Under the pieces are notes generated by a model. The model saw nothing but the letters and a program-made list of their open reading frames with translations. It was not told the origin of the DNA and searched no databases. A stretch of DNA of 40,929 bases from Candidatus Liptonbacteria bacterium (GTDB lineage: Bacteria > Patescibacteriota > Minisyncoccia > UBA6257 > 2-01-FULL-56-20): positions 1 to 40,929 of the forward strand of contig JACQKU010000009.1 in NCBI GenBank assembly GCA_016204335.1, given 5' to 3'. Below, one piece after another: positions 20,370 through 27,700 of the stretch (positions within the stretch are counted from its first letter, which is position 1; each line of letters opens with the position of its first letter). The translations under genes and the position numbers were made by a program.

Positions 20370-21947
20370 TCAGTTTTTCAAAAGCAGGTCGGTATAGCGG
20401 AAAATATCGCCGGCGCCCATCATTACCAAAACCGCAGATGTACGCGGATGTGACGCGGATTGACGCAGATTATTTTTTGGTTGCGGCGCGGTGTTAAAGA
20501 ATAGGGTAGTGATTGCTTTTTTCAGATTTTTCGGATTCCCGAGATAAAAAACAAATTTCCCGGGATATTTTTTTTGAATTGCTTTTGCCAATTTTTCTGA
20601 GGTAAAATCGCGATTTATCGCATCCCGGCCCGCAACTTGGTACATAGGAAGAATCAATGTTAGGTCGGCATCGGTAAACGCGGACTGGAAATCTTTGAAA
20701 AGAATTCTCAATCGCTCGGCTTGGTGCGGCTGGAATACGCAGACGATTTTTTGCCGAGGGAATTTTTCGCGGAACGCCTGCAAAGTCGCTTTTATTTCTG
20801 TCGGATGATGGGCGTAGTCGTCGTAAATGCGACATGCGACATGCGACATGCGACATGTACCCCGATATTCCATCCTTCGCCACGCGCCGCGGTACTCGCC
20901 GATGGCCCGGAGCGCGGTTTTTTGCGAAACACCGGCAAACATTCCGGCTGTAAGCGCGGCGAGAGCGTTTGAAATATTGTGCTTACCGGGTATCTTGATA
21001 GAAGCGAATAATCGCGAAAGTACAGGCGAATCAGTGCGAATACTATACCAGCGGACAGTTAATTTGTTTTTAGCAGCAATTTTTTGAATTTGCTTTTTGA
21101 GCGACCATAGGATCTTATTGTCCTTATTCAGTACCAGTGCTCCGCCGCGCTTCGTTTTTTTCAAAAACGCGAGAAACGATTTTTTGACGTTTTCGAGGTT
21201 TTTGTAAAAATCAAGATGTTCGCGGTCTATGTTGGTGACTATCGAAAGAAAAGGGGAGTAGTTGAGGAACGCGCCGCCGTATTCATCCGCTTCAAGAACC
21301 AAATAAGGGCTTTTCCCGCTTGTGGTCTGTCGCATCGAACCAGCCCGGAAATTTCCGCCACTATTTTTTATTGTCTGCGCTTGTCTGCGCTTGCCCTTAC
21401 ACCAAATTTTGGTGTGAGGGTGAATCCGCGAAAGTCCGCGCTTGGAGAATTCTTTAAGTTTGGTCCCGACAATAACCGTCGGGTCAAAGCCGGCTTTAAT
21501 GAGAATCAAACTTACAAGCGCCGAGGTTGTGCTTTTGCCGTGCGCGCCGGCAACCGCTATTGTCTTATAGAATCGGGTCAGTTTGCCTGCCGCTTCCGGG
21601 TATGCGAGTGTGGGTATTTTGCGCCGTCGCGCTTCCATCAACTCGGCATTTTTGGCGCGTATTGCCTGGGTGTATATGACAAGGGCGGGGGATGCCCGCC
21701 TGCCGGCAGGCAGGTTGCCTTTCTTATGCCCAAATCTGACTTTTACGCCGAGTTTTCCGAGCGACCGAGTGGTTTCATCCGGAGATATGTCAGAGCCGGA
21801 TACAGCCCATTTTTGAGACATTCGACCGGGCTCGCGGCAAGCAATAAACCACTGGGCGAGCGCGCTCATCCCGATGCCGCCGATGCCGATAAAATGAACG
21901 GTTTTCGGCGTTATTCCTGAAAACGGAAGGGGAGTGTTCTTATGCAT
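20370..21947 (-). CDS. murC: UDP-N-acetylmuramate--L-alanine ligase
   Basis: The product has 525 residues, longer than the usual 450-490. MurC adds L-Ala to UDP-MurNAc in peptidoglycan synthesis. Motifs are HFIGIGGIGMSALA (N-terminal Rossmann domain), the ATP loop VAGAHGKSTTS, LEADEYGGAFLNYSP and DDYAHHPTEI. The extra length comes from repeat-derived insertions: one near residue 80-90 (PAGRRAS), one between KEFSKRGLSRI and NFRAGS (about 30 residues, DNA 21371-21445), a CRMSHVACR peptide, and a C-terminal RQSASHPRTSA. It starts 21 nt after prs, behind AGAAGGAA, a weak ribosome binding site. Confidence 0.95.
   Translation of the reverse strand: MHKNTPLPFSGITPKTVHFIGIGGIGMSALAQWFIACREPGRMSQKWAVSGSDISPDETTRSLGKLGVKVRFGHKKGNLPAGRRASPALVIYTQAIRAKNAELMEARRRKIPTLAYPEAAGKLTRFYKTIAVAGAHGKSTTSALVSLILIKAGFDPTVIVGTKLKEFSKRGLSRIHPHTKIWCKGKRRQAQTIKNSGGNFRAGSMRQTTSGKSPYLVLEADEYGGAFLNYSPFLSIVTNIDREHLDFYKNLENVKKSFLAFLKKTKRGGALVLNKDNKILWSLKKQIQKIAAKNKLTVRWYSIRTDSPVLSRLFASIKIPGKHNISNALAALTAGMFAGVSQKTALRAIGEYRGAWRRMEYRGTCRMSHVACRIYDDYAHHPTEIKATLQAFREKFPRQKIVCVFQPHQAERLRILFKDFQSAFTDADLTLILPMYQVAGRDAINRDFTSEKLAKAIQKKYPGKFVFYLGNPKNLKKAITTLFFNTAPQPKNNLRQSASHPRTSAVLVMMGAGDIFRYTDLLLKN
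20431..20471. repeat. ACGCGGAT repeat at the murC 3' end
   Basis: CGCAGATG-TACGCGGATG-TGACGCGGAT-TGACGCAGAT are four related words in a row, translated in frame near the MurC C-terminus. The family is shared with 26189-26280 in gltX. Confidence 0.65.
20828..20856. repeat. 7-bp tandem repeat (GCGACAT x4)
   Basis: Four copies of GCGACAT lie inside murC and encode part of CRMSHVACR. Similar 7-mers (TGTCGCT, GTCTCAT) appear in and upstream of trmD at 37228-37263 and 37498-37524. Confidence 0.75.
21371..21445. repeat. composite repeat insertion inside murC
   Basis: GTCTGCGCTT is repeated twice, followed by the palindrome TTACACCAAATTTTGGTGTGA and the words AATCCGCG and AGTCCGCG. The whole block is translated in frame within a loop of MurC before the GxNFRxG segment. 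Confidence 0.7.
21695..21716. repeat. GCCTGCCGGCAGGC palindrome in murC
   Basis: The perfect palindrome GCCTGCCGGCAGGC with flanking GG/CC lies in frame in murC. It is the same family as 8125-8145. Confidence 0.65.
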
Positions 21948-21968
21948 TTCCTTCTTGCGCCGAAATAA

Positions 21969-22838
21969 TTACTCGGCAGAGAATAATGATTGAAAATGTT
22001 CGTCTAATTGTTCCTTTATGGAAACCTTCGCGGCGGGGTTGAGAATGGAATCCGTGGTGAACACGGCATCGCTGATTGTCTCGAGCTTGTCAAGCGAATT
22101 TCCCAAAAAAAGTCCGTGTGTCGCGGCGCAGGCGATTTTTTCCGCTCCGGCTTCCCGCGCCCATTCCACCGTCTTTATCATGGTATTGCCCGTGCTTATC
22201 ATATCGTCAAGAATGAGCACATTTTTTCCGCGCACCTCGATGTCGCCCTCAAGGGTTTCGACATCGCGATAAATAATGGCGCCGCCTTTGTAGCCGCGGC
22301 GGACTTTGGTGAGCGCGGTGCCGCCCGCGTGTTCGACGAGATAGCTTGCCCCTTGGTCGGGACCGATAACCTCGAATGCCTCATCTTTGAAAATTTTTTC
22401 ACGGGCATAATCGGTGAGCGGCTTTGCCATCGAGATATTTCGAATGGGCAATTCGCCGTGGGTGAAATCGCCCGTTCCTTTCAGAAAATGGCAGTCGATT
22501 GTAATAAAAATTTTGCAGCCGGTACGCGCCAAAAGATTGCAGACAACCTTGCCGCCCGCGATTTCGCCTTTAAGAATATTTTTGTCCTGGCGGGAGTAGG
22601 GGAGATACGGCGACAGGACTGCGACATCGCACTTTTTGTGCGCCAATTCATCGATAATAAGAAGAAGTTCAAGCAAACTGTTATTTTGCTCGGGATACAG
22701 GCGGTGAAGAAGCGTAATCGGCCGGTCTTCGCACGCGCCGAGGTCCGGTATGCGGACATAGCTCTCCCCGTCGGGAAATTTTTTTATTTCTACGTTCGGA
22801 GCAAAAAGGTCGCTGAAGTTCGGGGAGACGAGGAGCAT
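21969..22838 (-). CDS. prs: ribose-phosphate pyrophosphokinase
   Basis: The product has 289 residues from the ATG 22838. The open frame continues upstream through an inverted-repeat element and is not used. It makes PRPP from ribose-5-phosphate and ATP. Seen are KFPDGESYVRI, YLPYSRQDK, VIGPDQGASYLVEHAGG and the PRPP loop VLILDDMISTGNTM. The length is slightly below the usual 310-320, and the N-terminal strand is reduced. Its ATG follows directly after a 132-bp element that carries a TATAAT, shared in layout with the M23 gene. murC follows 21 nt downstream. Confidence 0.92.
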   Translation of the reverse strand: MLLVSPNFSDLFAPNVEIKKFPDGESYVRIPDLGACEDRPITLLHRLYPEQNNSLLELLLIIDELAHKKCDVAVLSPYLPYSRQDKNILKGEIAGGKVVCNLLARTGCKIFITIDCHFLKGTGDFTHGELPIRNISMAKPLTDYAREKIFKDEAFEVIGPDQGASYLVEHAGGTALTKVRRGYKGGAIIYRDVETLEGDIEVRGKNVLILDDMISTGNTMIKTVEWAREAGAEKIACAATHGLFLGNSLDKLETISDAVFTTDSILNPAAKVSIKEQLDEHFQSLFSAE

Positions 22839-22839
22839 A

Positions 22840-22971
22840 CCAGGTAGTAGAAATGCGACTAGATTATATTTATAACTTTGACTTTTAGATGTTTCATGCT
22901 TTGTTGCCAGATGATGTTCTGCAACTGTTTTCTCCGACTGCGGTCGGAGCAGTCGCATTTTCACTACCTGG
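22840..22971 (-). repeat. 132-bp inverted-repeat promoter element, copy 1
   Basis: On the minus strand it begins CCAGGTAGTGAAAATGCGAC and ends with the complement AGTCGCATTTCTACTACCTGG less one base of symmetry. Inside are a hairpin CTCCGAC-CGCA-GTCGGAG near the start and TATAAT 24 nt before the prs ATG. A second copy precedes the M23 gene (24817-24954). The end sequences of the two copies differ by paired changes. It could be a small non-autonomous mobile element carrying an outward promoter, or a structured leader. Confidence 0.75.
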
Positions 22972-22984
22972 CATAAAAAATTAC

Positions 22985-23236
22985 TTAACCATATTTTATT
23001 TTGAGAATAAGTATCCATCCCGTTAAGACAAACGTGATTGCGTTTGCGACGATAATAGGTATATCTTTAATGAGCAATCCGTAGGTTAACCAAAGAAATA
23101 CGCCTGTCGTCGCGATTATATACATCCCGAGCGAAAGCTCATCCGTTTTCTTTGTCTGTGTTATCTCGATTGCCTGCGGAAGATAAGCTGCGGTTGTCAA
23201 TGTCGCGGCAACAAGACCGATGGCAGTTATAATCAT
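22985..23236 (-). CDS. SemiSWEET-type sugar transporter (PQ-loop, MtN3 family)
   Basis: The product has 83 residues from the ATG 23236, the usual SemiSWEET size, with three membrane helices. The hallmark is AAYLPQAIEITQTKKTDELSL, where the PQ motif lies in helix 1 and precedes the conserved K-T-D/E-S segment, then WLTYGLLIKDIPIIVAN. SemiSWEETs dimerise to move sugars by facilitated diffusion. The frame opens 17 codons further upstream, but the promoter places the start at 23236. Confidence 0.87.
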   Translation of the reverse strand: MIITAIGLVAATLTTAAYLPQAIEITQTKKTDELSLGMYIIATTGVFLWLTYGLLIKDIPIIVANAITFVLTGWILILKIKYG

Positions 23237-23242
23237 CAGAGC

Positions 23243-23271
23243 AGTATATTTAATTTGAAGGAAACATGCAA
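23243..23271 (-). promoter_or_regulatory. sigma70-like promoter of the SemiSWEET gene, leaderless
   Basis: TTGCAT (23271-23266), 17-bp spacer, TATACT (23248-23243) on the minus strand; 6 nt to the ATG at 23236. This decides the start codon. Confidence 0.72.
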
Positions 23272-23340
23272 TCAAAAGAGCGGGCAACCGTGGCGAGGGA
23301 GTGATATATCGGAATAATTAGATATGTCGCCCAATATACC

Positions 23341-23525
23341 TTTTACGTCATTACTTAACTTACTGTTTTAAGTAATGACGTAAAAGGTTACGCAGATTTT
23401 ACAACGCCACTTTGTGTCATCGTAAAATCTGCTTCTTACGTCATTACTTAACTTACTGTTTAAATAATGCTAAAAGGTTACGCAGATTTTACAACGCCAC
23501 TTTGTGTCATCGTAAAATCTGCTTC
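23341..23525. repeat. two tandem ~92-bp units, each with two hairpins
   Basis: Unit 1 (23343-23435) and unit 2 (23436-23525) are near identical. Hairpin A in unit 1 is an 18-bp stem (TTTTACGTCATTACTTAA with its complement, loop CTTACTGTT); in unit 2 it is damaged by base changes and a 3-bp deletion. Hairpin B (GCAGATTTTAC / GTAAAATCTGC with an 18-nt loop) is identical in both. The block fills most of the 316-bp gap between the SemiSWEET start and the M23 gene end. No ORF fits it. Confidence 0.85.
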
Positions 23526-23552
23526 ACACGAGCGTAAATCGTAAGTAAATGG

Positions 23553-24815
23553 TCAGAGATAATCTTCCGGATTAACCACTACGCCTATCGGAACAAGCCC
23601 TGCCGCGGGAGGAATTGATTTCATTATGACGCTCGGCGCCCAATACAAGCCGAAATGAAGATGAGGGCCGGTTGCATAGCCGGTGTTGCCGCTGTATCCG
23701 ATTAAGTCCCCCCTTTTCACGTTCGCGCCGGCCGAAACGATTTGCCGGGAAAGATGCGCGTAGAGCGTTGTAAGGTTGTTATCATGTTTTATTAAGATAT
23801 ATTTTCCGTATTGGTATTTTTGCCTGGAACTGCGGTCATTGTTGTCGACGGCGACCACCGCGCCGTCATCCGCGGCGAAAACCGGAGTGCCGATTGGAAT
23901 GCCAATGTCAAGTCCATTGTGGGGTTTATTGCGGTAGAGATAAGATTTTTCTCCGAAATGCTGGGTTATTCTGATGGGAGGCGGGAGTGGCCACGCGAGA
24001 ACGCCCGGGCGTTTTGTCGGAAGAAGCCCGGTGTTGAAAGAGGCACGGAGCTGGTCCTCGGCTTTGCCTATTTCATCTGAAATCGAGTCCTGCTGTTTTT
24101 TAAGGTCCGCCAATTGCTGTTGGTACGTGCTTTCCTGATTCTTTGTCTGAACAAGAGTTATTTTCCGCGTTGCCGTTTGGTCGGCGGCAATCTCTTTCCG
24201 CACGGCCAGATTTTTCTGATGAAGTTGAACTTCCGATTTTTTTTGGCTGCTTTGCTTGATTTTATCGTTCAGCGTCCGGCTCAAACCGGAAAGATTCTGG
24301 ATATCGAGCGATAATTGGCTGCGAAGATTTACCATCGACTGCGTTTCCATAATGCTGTCGGCAAGAGTTCCGTTTTTCAGAAGCACCATCAGGAGATTTG
24401 GCGCTCCTCCGTCATTTTTCTGCAGTTCGACAAGAAGCTTGTTGATTGCCTGTTTTTTGTCGTCAATCGAAGACAAAGTGTCTTTTACGTCGTAATTCAG
24501 CGAGTCGATTTCGAGATTCAGTTTTTGAACCGAAATGGCGTCGCCCAGTATATTCAAATCAAGCTGTTTGATTGAGCCGTTTAACTGAGTAATTTCCTTT
24601 TGAAGCGTGCGGGTTTGATTTTGGGTTGCCTCAAGATTTTTTTGCGCGGTTTGGACCTGGTTGTTGATGGTGTCAAGCTGCCGGTTTTTTTGCTCGATTT
24701 GCGCCTGGAGTTCTTCTCTTGTCAGCGGCGCCGCAGTTTGCGCGCGCGCGTTCGGGAAGATATTCGCGAACAGCATTATTCCGATTGCGGTAACTGTAAA
24801 AATTCGTTTAAGCAT
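23553..24815 (-). CDS. EnvC-like murein hydrolase activator / M23 peptidase
   Basis: The product has 420 residues. Residues 1-25 form a signal peptide (cleavage near ARA-QT). About 30-250 is a long coiled coil (EELQAQIEQKNRQLDTINNQ and onward), and the C-terminal 140 residues are a LytM/M23 domain with HNGLDIG and HLHFG, the zinc ligands and catalytic His. In EnvC/NlpD activators these ligands are missing; here they are present, so it may cut peptidoglycan itself. It acts outside the cell in wall remodelling at division. Its ATG directly follows element copy 2. Confidence 0.92.
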   Translation of the reverse strand: MLKRIFTVTAIGIMLFANIFPNARAQTAAPLTREELQAQIEQKNRQLDTINNQVQTAQKNLEATQNQTRTLQKEITQLNGSIKQLDLNILGDAISVQKLNLEIDSLNYDVKDTLSSIDDKKQAINKLLVELQKNDGGAPNLLMVLLKNGTLADSIMETQSMVNLRSQLSLDIQNLSGLSRTLNDKIKQSSQKKSEVQLHQKNLAVRKEIAADQTATRKITLVQTKNQESTYQQQLADLKKQQDSISDEIGKAEDQLRASFNTGLLPTKRPGVLAWPLPPPIRITQHFGEKSYLYRNKPHNGLDIGIPIGTPVFAADDGAVVAVDNNDRSSRQKYQYGKYILIKHDNNLTTLYAHLSRQIVSAGANVKRGDLIGYSGNTGYATGPHLHFGLYWAPSVIMKSIPPAAGLVPIGVVVNPEDYL

Positions 24816-24816
24816 T

Positions 24817-24954
24817 CCAGTGTAGTAGAAATTCGACTAGATTATTGCCGATTCGACTTTATTGTACCTAAACATTATTTTTTTATGTCAGATATCGTTT
24901 TTTTCACGGACTTTCTCCGATTGCGGTCGGAGCAGTCGAATTTTCACTACCTGG
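24817..24954 (-). repeat. 138-bp inverted-repeat promoter element, copy 2
   Basis: This has the same layout as 22840-22971: starts CCAGGTAGTGAAAATTCGAC, carries hairpin CTCCGAC-CGCA-ATCGGAG, then AATAATCTAGTCGAATTTCT and the end next to the M23 ATG. The middle of the element is unrelated to copy 1. Ends and hairpin are conserved. It sits precisely between the gltX stop and the M23 start. Confidence 0.75.
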
Positions 24955-24960
24955 CATTAT

Positions 24961-26511
24961 TCAGGCAATCAATGATTCTATTTTATCTTTTGCGATTCCG
25001 ATTCTGCGCACTGTTTCGTCCTTTCCCAGAATTTCCATTATGACAAGAGGGTCGGGAGAGGCCGATTTTCCCGAGACAGCAACCCGAAGAGGCCAAAAAA
25101 CCGCTCCCCTGCCGTACTCGTTCACGAGGTCGTCAAGAGAAGCAAAAAGTTGTACCCGTTCGAAATTCTCGGCTCCGATATTTTTTATTATCCCAAATGC
25201 TTTTTCCAAAATGGTTTTTATGTTCGAAACCGGTTCCTGTTTCCAGACAAGCAGATTCGCTTCGTAGTCCGGAAGTTTGAAAAAGAAGTCGGTCAAAACA
25301 AAAAAATCTTTCAGTGTTTTCATCCGGTCGCGCTCGGCCTCAACAATCTTTTTCAAAAATTCTTCGGAGGCGGCGATATTTTTTTCCAGAAGAAATGGCT
25401 CAAGCCGCGCGATAAGTTCTTCAATAGTCAGTCGCTTTATGTATTGCCCGTTGAGCCAGTCAAGTTTTTCCGGATTGAATACAGCTCCGGCTTTTTGAAC
25501 GCGTTTCAAATCGAATTCCTTGACCAATTCGTCAAGCGTAAAAATTTCTTTTTCGTCTTTGGGGTGCCAGCCGAGAAACGCGATGAAATTCACTAATGCC
25601 TCAGGCACGTACCCCTGTTTTTTGTATTCGAAAAGCGACGTATCCATATACCGCTTCGAAAGTTTTTTCCTGTCTTTTCCGAGAATAAGCGGGAGATGGG
25701 CATAGTGCGGCTCGGTAAATCCCAGCGCTTTTTGGAGAAGAATCTGTCCCGGCGTGTTCGAAATATGTTCCTCTCCTCTTAGCACATGAGATATTTTCAT
25801 CAGCGCATCGTCTATTACCACGGCGAAACCGTAGAGCGGCGACTGTAAATCTCTTGCGATGACAATATCCCCCATAAGAGAAGCGTCAAATTTAATTTTG
25901 CCCCGGATTAAATCGTGGAACTCGACTTCCGCTTGCGGGATTCGGAGCCGTATTACCGATTTCTCCCCCTTTTTTCTTTTCTGTTCGGCTTCTTCTTCGC
26001 CAAGAGACGCGCAGTGGCCGCTGTATTTAGAAGCCAAGCCCTGGGCTTGCATCGCCTGTTTTTCCGCATCAAGCTGTTCTTTCGAGCAAAAACAAAAATA
26101 AGCTTTTTTCTCGGATAAAAGCTTCTTCAGATATTCTTCGTAAATATCGAGGCGCTCCGACTGCCTGTAAGGGCCGTAATCACCTCGGTACGCTGATTTA
26201 CGCTGATTACTACACTGATTTACGCTGATAGTATCCGCGTTCATCTGCGCATTCAGCGATCCGCGTTCATCTGCGTATTGAGGCCCTTCATCCCATTCAA
26301 GCCCGAGCCACTGCAAGCTTTCCAGAATATTTTCCTCGTACTCTCTTTTGGAGCGCTGGATATCGGTATCCTCTATTCTTACGATAAATTTGCCGCCATG
26401 TTTCTTCGCGAACAGCCAGTTGAAAAGAGCCGTTCTCGCGCCTCCCAAGTTAAACAGCCCCGTTGGGCTGGGCGCCATGCGCACGCGTACCGACTCGTGG
26501 ACGGTCATCAT
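24961..26511 (-). CDS. gltX: glutamyl-tRNA synthetase
   Basis: The product has 516 residues. It charges tRNA-Glu (and tRNA-Gln where GatCAB amidates it). APSPTGLFNLGGARTALFNWLFA is the class I signature, but the HIGH-type motif reads N-L-G-G (21-24), with Asn in place of the first His. The second signature is KKLSKR. Residues about 81-112 (GSLNAQMNADTISVNQCSNQ) are an in-frame dispersed-repeat insertion (26189-26280). The start at 26511 is supported by GATAAT 8 nt upstream on the minus strand. murG lies 36 nt upstream. Confidence 0.94.
   Translation of the reverse strand: MMTVHESVRVRMAPSPTGLFNLGGARTALFNWLFAKKHGGKFIVRIEDTDIQRSKREYEENILESLQWLGLEWDEGPQYADERGSLNAQMNADTISVNQCSNQRKSAYRGDYGPYRQSERLDIYEEYLKKLLSEKKAYFCFCSKEQLDAEKQAMQAQGLASKYSGHCASLGEEEAEQKRKKGEKSVIRLRIPQAEVEFHDLIRGKIKFDASLMGDIVIARDLQSPLYGFAVVIDDALMKISHVLRGEEHISNTPGQILLQKALGFTEPHYAHLPLILGKDRKKLSKRYMDTSLFEYKKQGYVPEALVNFIAFLGWHPKDEKEIFTLDELVKEFDLKRVQKAGAVFNPEKLDWLNGQYIKRLTIEELIARLEPFLLEKNIAASEEFLKKIVEAERDRMKTLKDFFVLTDFFFKLPDYEANLLVWKQEPVSNIKTILEKAFGIIKNIGAENFERVQLFASLDDLVNEYGRGAVFWPLRVAVSGKSASPDPLVIMEILGKDETVRRIGIAKDKIESLIA
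26189..26280. repeat. dispersed repeat cluster inside gltX
   Basis: Words ACGCTGATTTACGCTGATT and ATCCGCGTTCATCTGCG recur two to three times each. The block is translated in frame as a 30-residue insertion. The same family lies in def and murC. Confidence 0.75.
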
Positions 26512-26512
26512 A

Positions 26513-26537
26513 AGGCGATATTATCATTTTATCGCCT
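26513..26537 (-). promoter_or_regulatory. hairpin overlapping the gltX promoter
   Basis: AGGCGATA (26513-26520) pairs with TATCGCCT (26530-26537). The minus-strand -10 GATAAT (26525-26520) lies inside it, and the gltX ATG starts one base after the stem. It could serve as an operator or as the end of the murG transcript. Confidence 0.45.
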
Positions 26538-26547
26538 AAAAATCTAC

Positions 26548-27696
26548 TCAAAGTCCGGCCACTCTCAAAATTTCTTCCGCGATAACTTCCGCGGCCCGGG
26601 GCTTGAAAAATCGCTCCGAAGCCAAACTCATTTTTGCGAGAAGCTCGGGGTTTTTTAACGTTTCGCGGATTTGTCCGAGGAAAATTCCCGGCAATAGGTT
26701 TGTTTCTTCAATGACAATCGCGGCTCCGCCCTTCGCGAATTCATAGGCGTTTGCGCGTTGATGGTCGTTTGCGGATTCCGCCAAAGGAATAAGAATCGAT
26801 GGCTTGGAAAATGCGGCGATTTCGAAAATAGCATTGCTGCCGGCTCTTGCGATTACGAGGTCGGCCGCGGAAAGCGCGGTTTTCATGTTGTCTTCCAGAT
26901 ACGGCGTCGCCTGATAACGGTTTTTCAGTTCTGTTTTTACCGCAACATCGAGAAGCGCGGTTCGCGACAGTTCCCGGACTTCGGAGAAATTTGACGTGCC
27001 CGTCTGGTGCAAAATCTGCGTTATTTCCATTAAGTCCTTCAGGTCGAGAATAATCAGTTCATTAATTCGTTGCGCTCCCTGCGAGCCGCCGAGGATAAGA
27101 ATGAGCGGCTGGTCGGAAGCAAATCCAAGTTCTTCCTTCGCTTGCTCCTTAGCCGGTTTCCCGCCCAAAAGGGATGTCCGGACGGGCGTGCCGACCCAGG
27201 CGGTTTTTTTCGGATTGAAATAATTTTGCGCGTATTCGAAACTGACCGCGATTCTCTTCGCGAATCGCGCGGACAATAAATTATTCAATCCGGGCCGTGC
27301 GTCCGATTCGTGGATGATAACCGGAATCCGATGGAACCAGGCGGCGAATACAACGGGAAAAGCGCCCGTGCCGCCTTTCGAAAACACGGCGTCCGGCATA
27401 AACAGAAATATTTTAAAAAGCGCCTGGAAAAATCCGATGAAAGATTTCGGAATGTCGAGAATATTCAACAAGGAAAAATACCTTCTGAGTTTTCCTGAAA
27501 TTATTGGACTGCATTTGACGCCGGCGTTTTCAATAACATTTTTATAATTGTCCGCCGGGCCGAAATAACGGAGTTCCGCGTAAATCTTTTTTTCAATCGC
27601 AGTTTTTTCAAGTTTCTCGGCAACCGCAAGCAAAGGATACACGTGTCCCCCGCTCCCCCCGCCGGTTAAAACGATTCGTAATTCTTTTTTGGTCAT
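26548..27696 (-). CDS. murG: UDP-GlcNAc transferase making lipid II
   Basis: The product has 382 residues. MurG adds GlcNAc to lipid I at the inner membrane face. TGGGSGGHVYPLLAVAE is the N-terminal glycine loop, with GGTGAFPVVFAAW, VIIHESDARPGLNN, ILGGSQGAQRIN and the donor-binding ADLVIARAGSNAIFEI. The usual Q-x-x-A-x-H region is seen as ANDHQRANA. The length is normal. It begins 4 nt after the Cys-rich protein gene, so they are co-transcribed. murC, ftsW and the M23 gene nearby make this a wall-synthesis neighbourhood. Confidence 0.96.
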   Translation of the reverse strand: MTKKELRIVLTGGGSGGHVYPLLAVAEKLEKTAIEKKIYAELRYFGPADNYKNVIENAGVKCSPIISGKLRRYFSLLNILDIPKSFIGFFQALFKIFLFMPDAVFSKGGTGAFPVVFAAWFHRIPVIIHESDARPGLNNLLSARFAKRIAVSFEYAQNYFNPKKTAWVGTPVRTSLLGGKPAKEQAKEELGFASDQPLILILGGSQGAQRINELIILDLKDLMEITQILHQTGTSNFSEVRELSRTALLDVAVKTELKNRYQATPYLEDNMKTALSAADLVIARAGSNAIFEIAAFSKPSILIPLAESANDHQRANAYEFAKGGAAIVIEETNLLPGIFLGQIRETLKNPELLAKMSLASERFFKPRAAEVIAEEILRVAGL

Positions 27697-27700
27697 AGCA

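Noticed and set aside
20828-20856. Tandem 7-mers as a CRISPR or regulatory array
   Set aside because: The unit is seven bases and lies in frame inside murC; it is a microsatellite-type repeat.
22840-22971. T-box or other amino-acid-sensing leader upstream of prs
   Set aside because: No T-box sequence, specifier loop or terminator/antiterminator pair could be recognised, and the second copy precedes a peptidase gene.
23341-23525. CRISPR array or integron attC sites
   Set aside because: Only two long near-identical units with no spacers are present, no cas or integrase gene is near, and core-site motifs do not fit convincingly.
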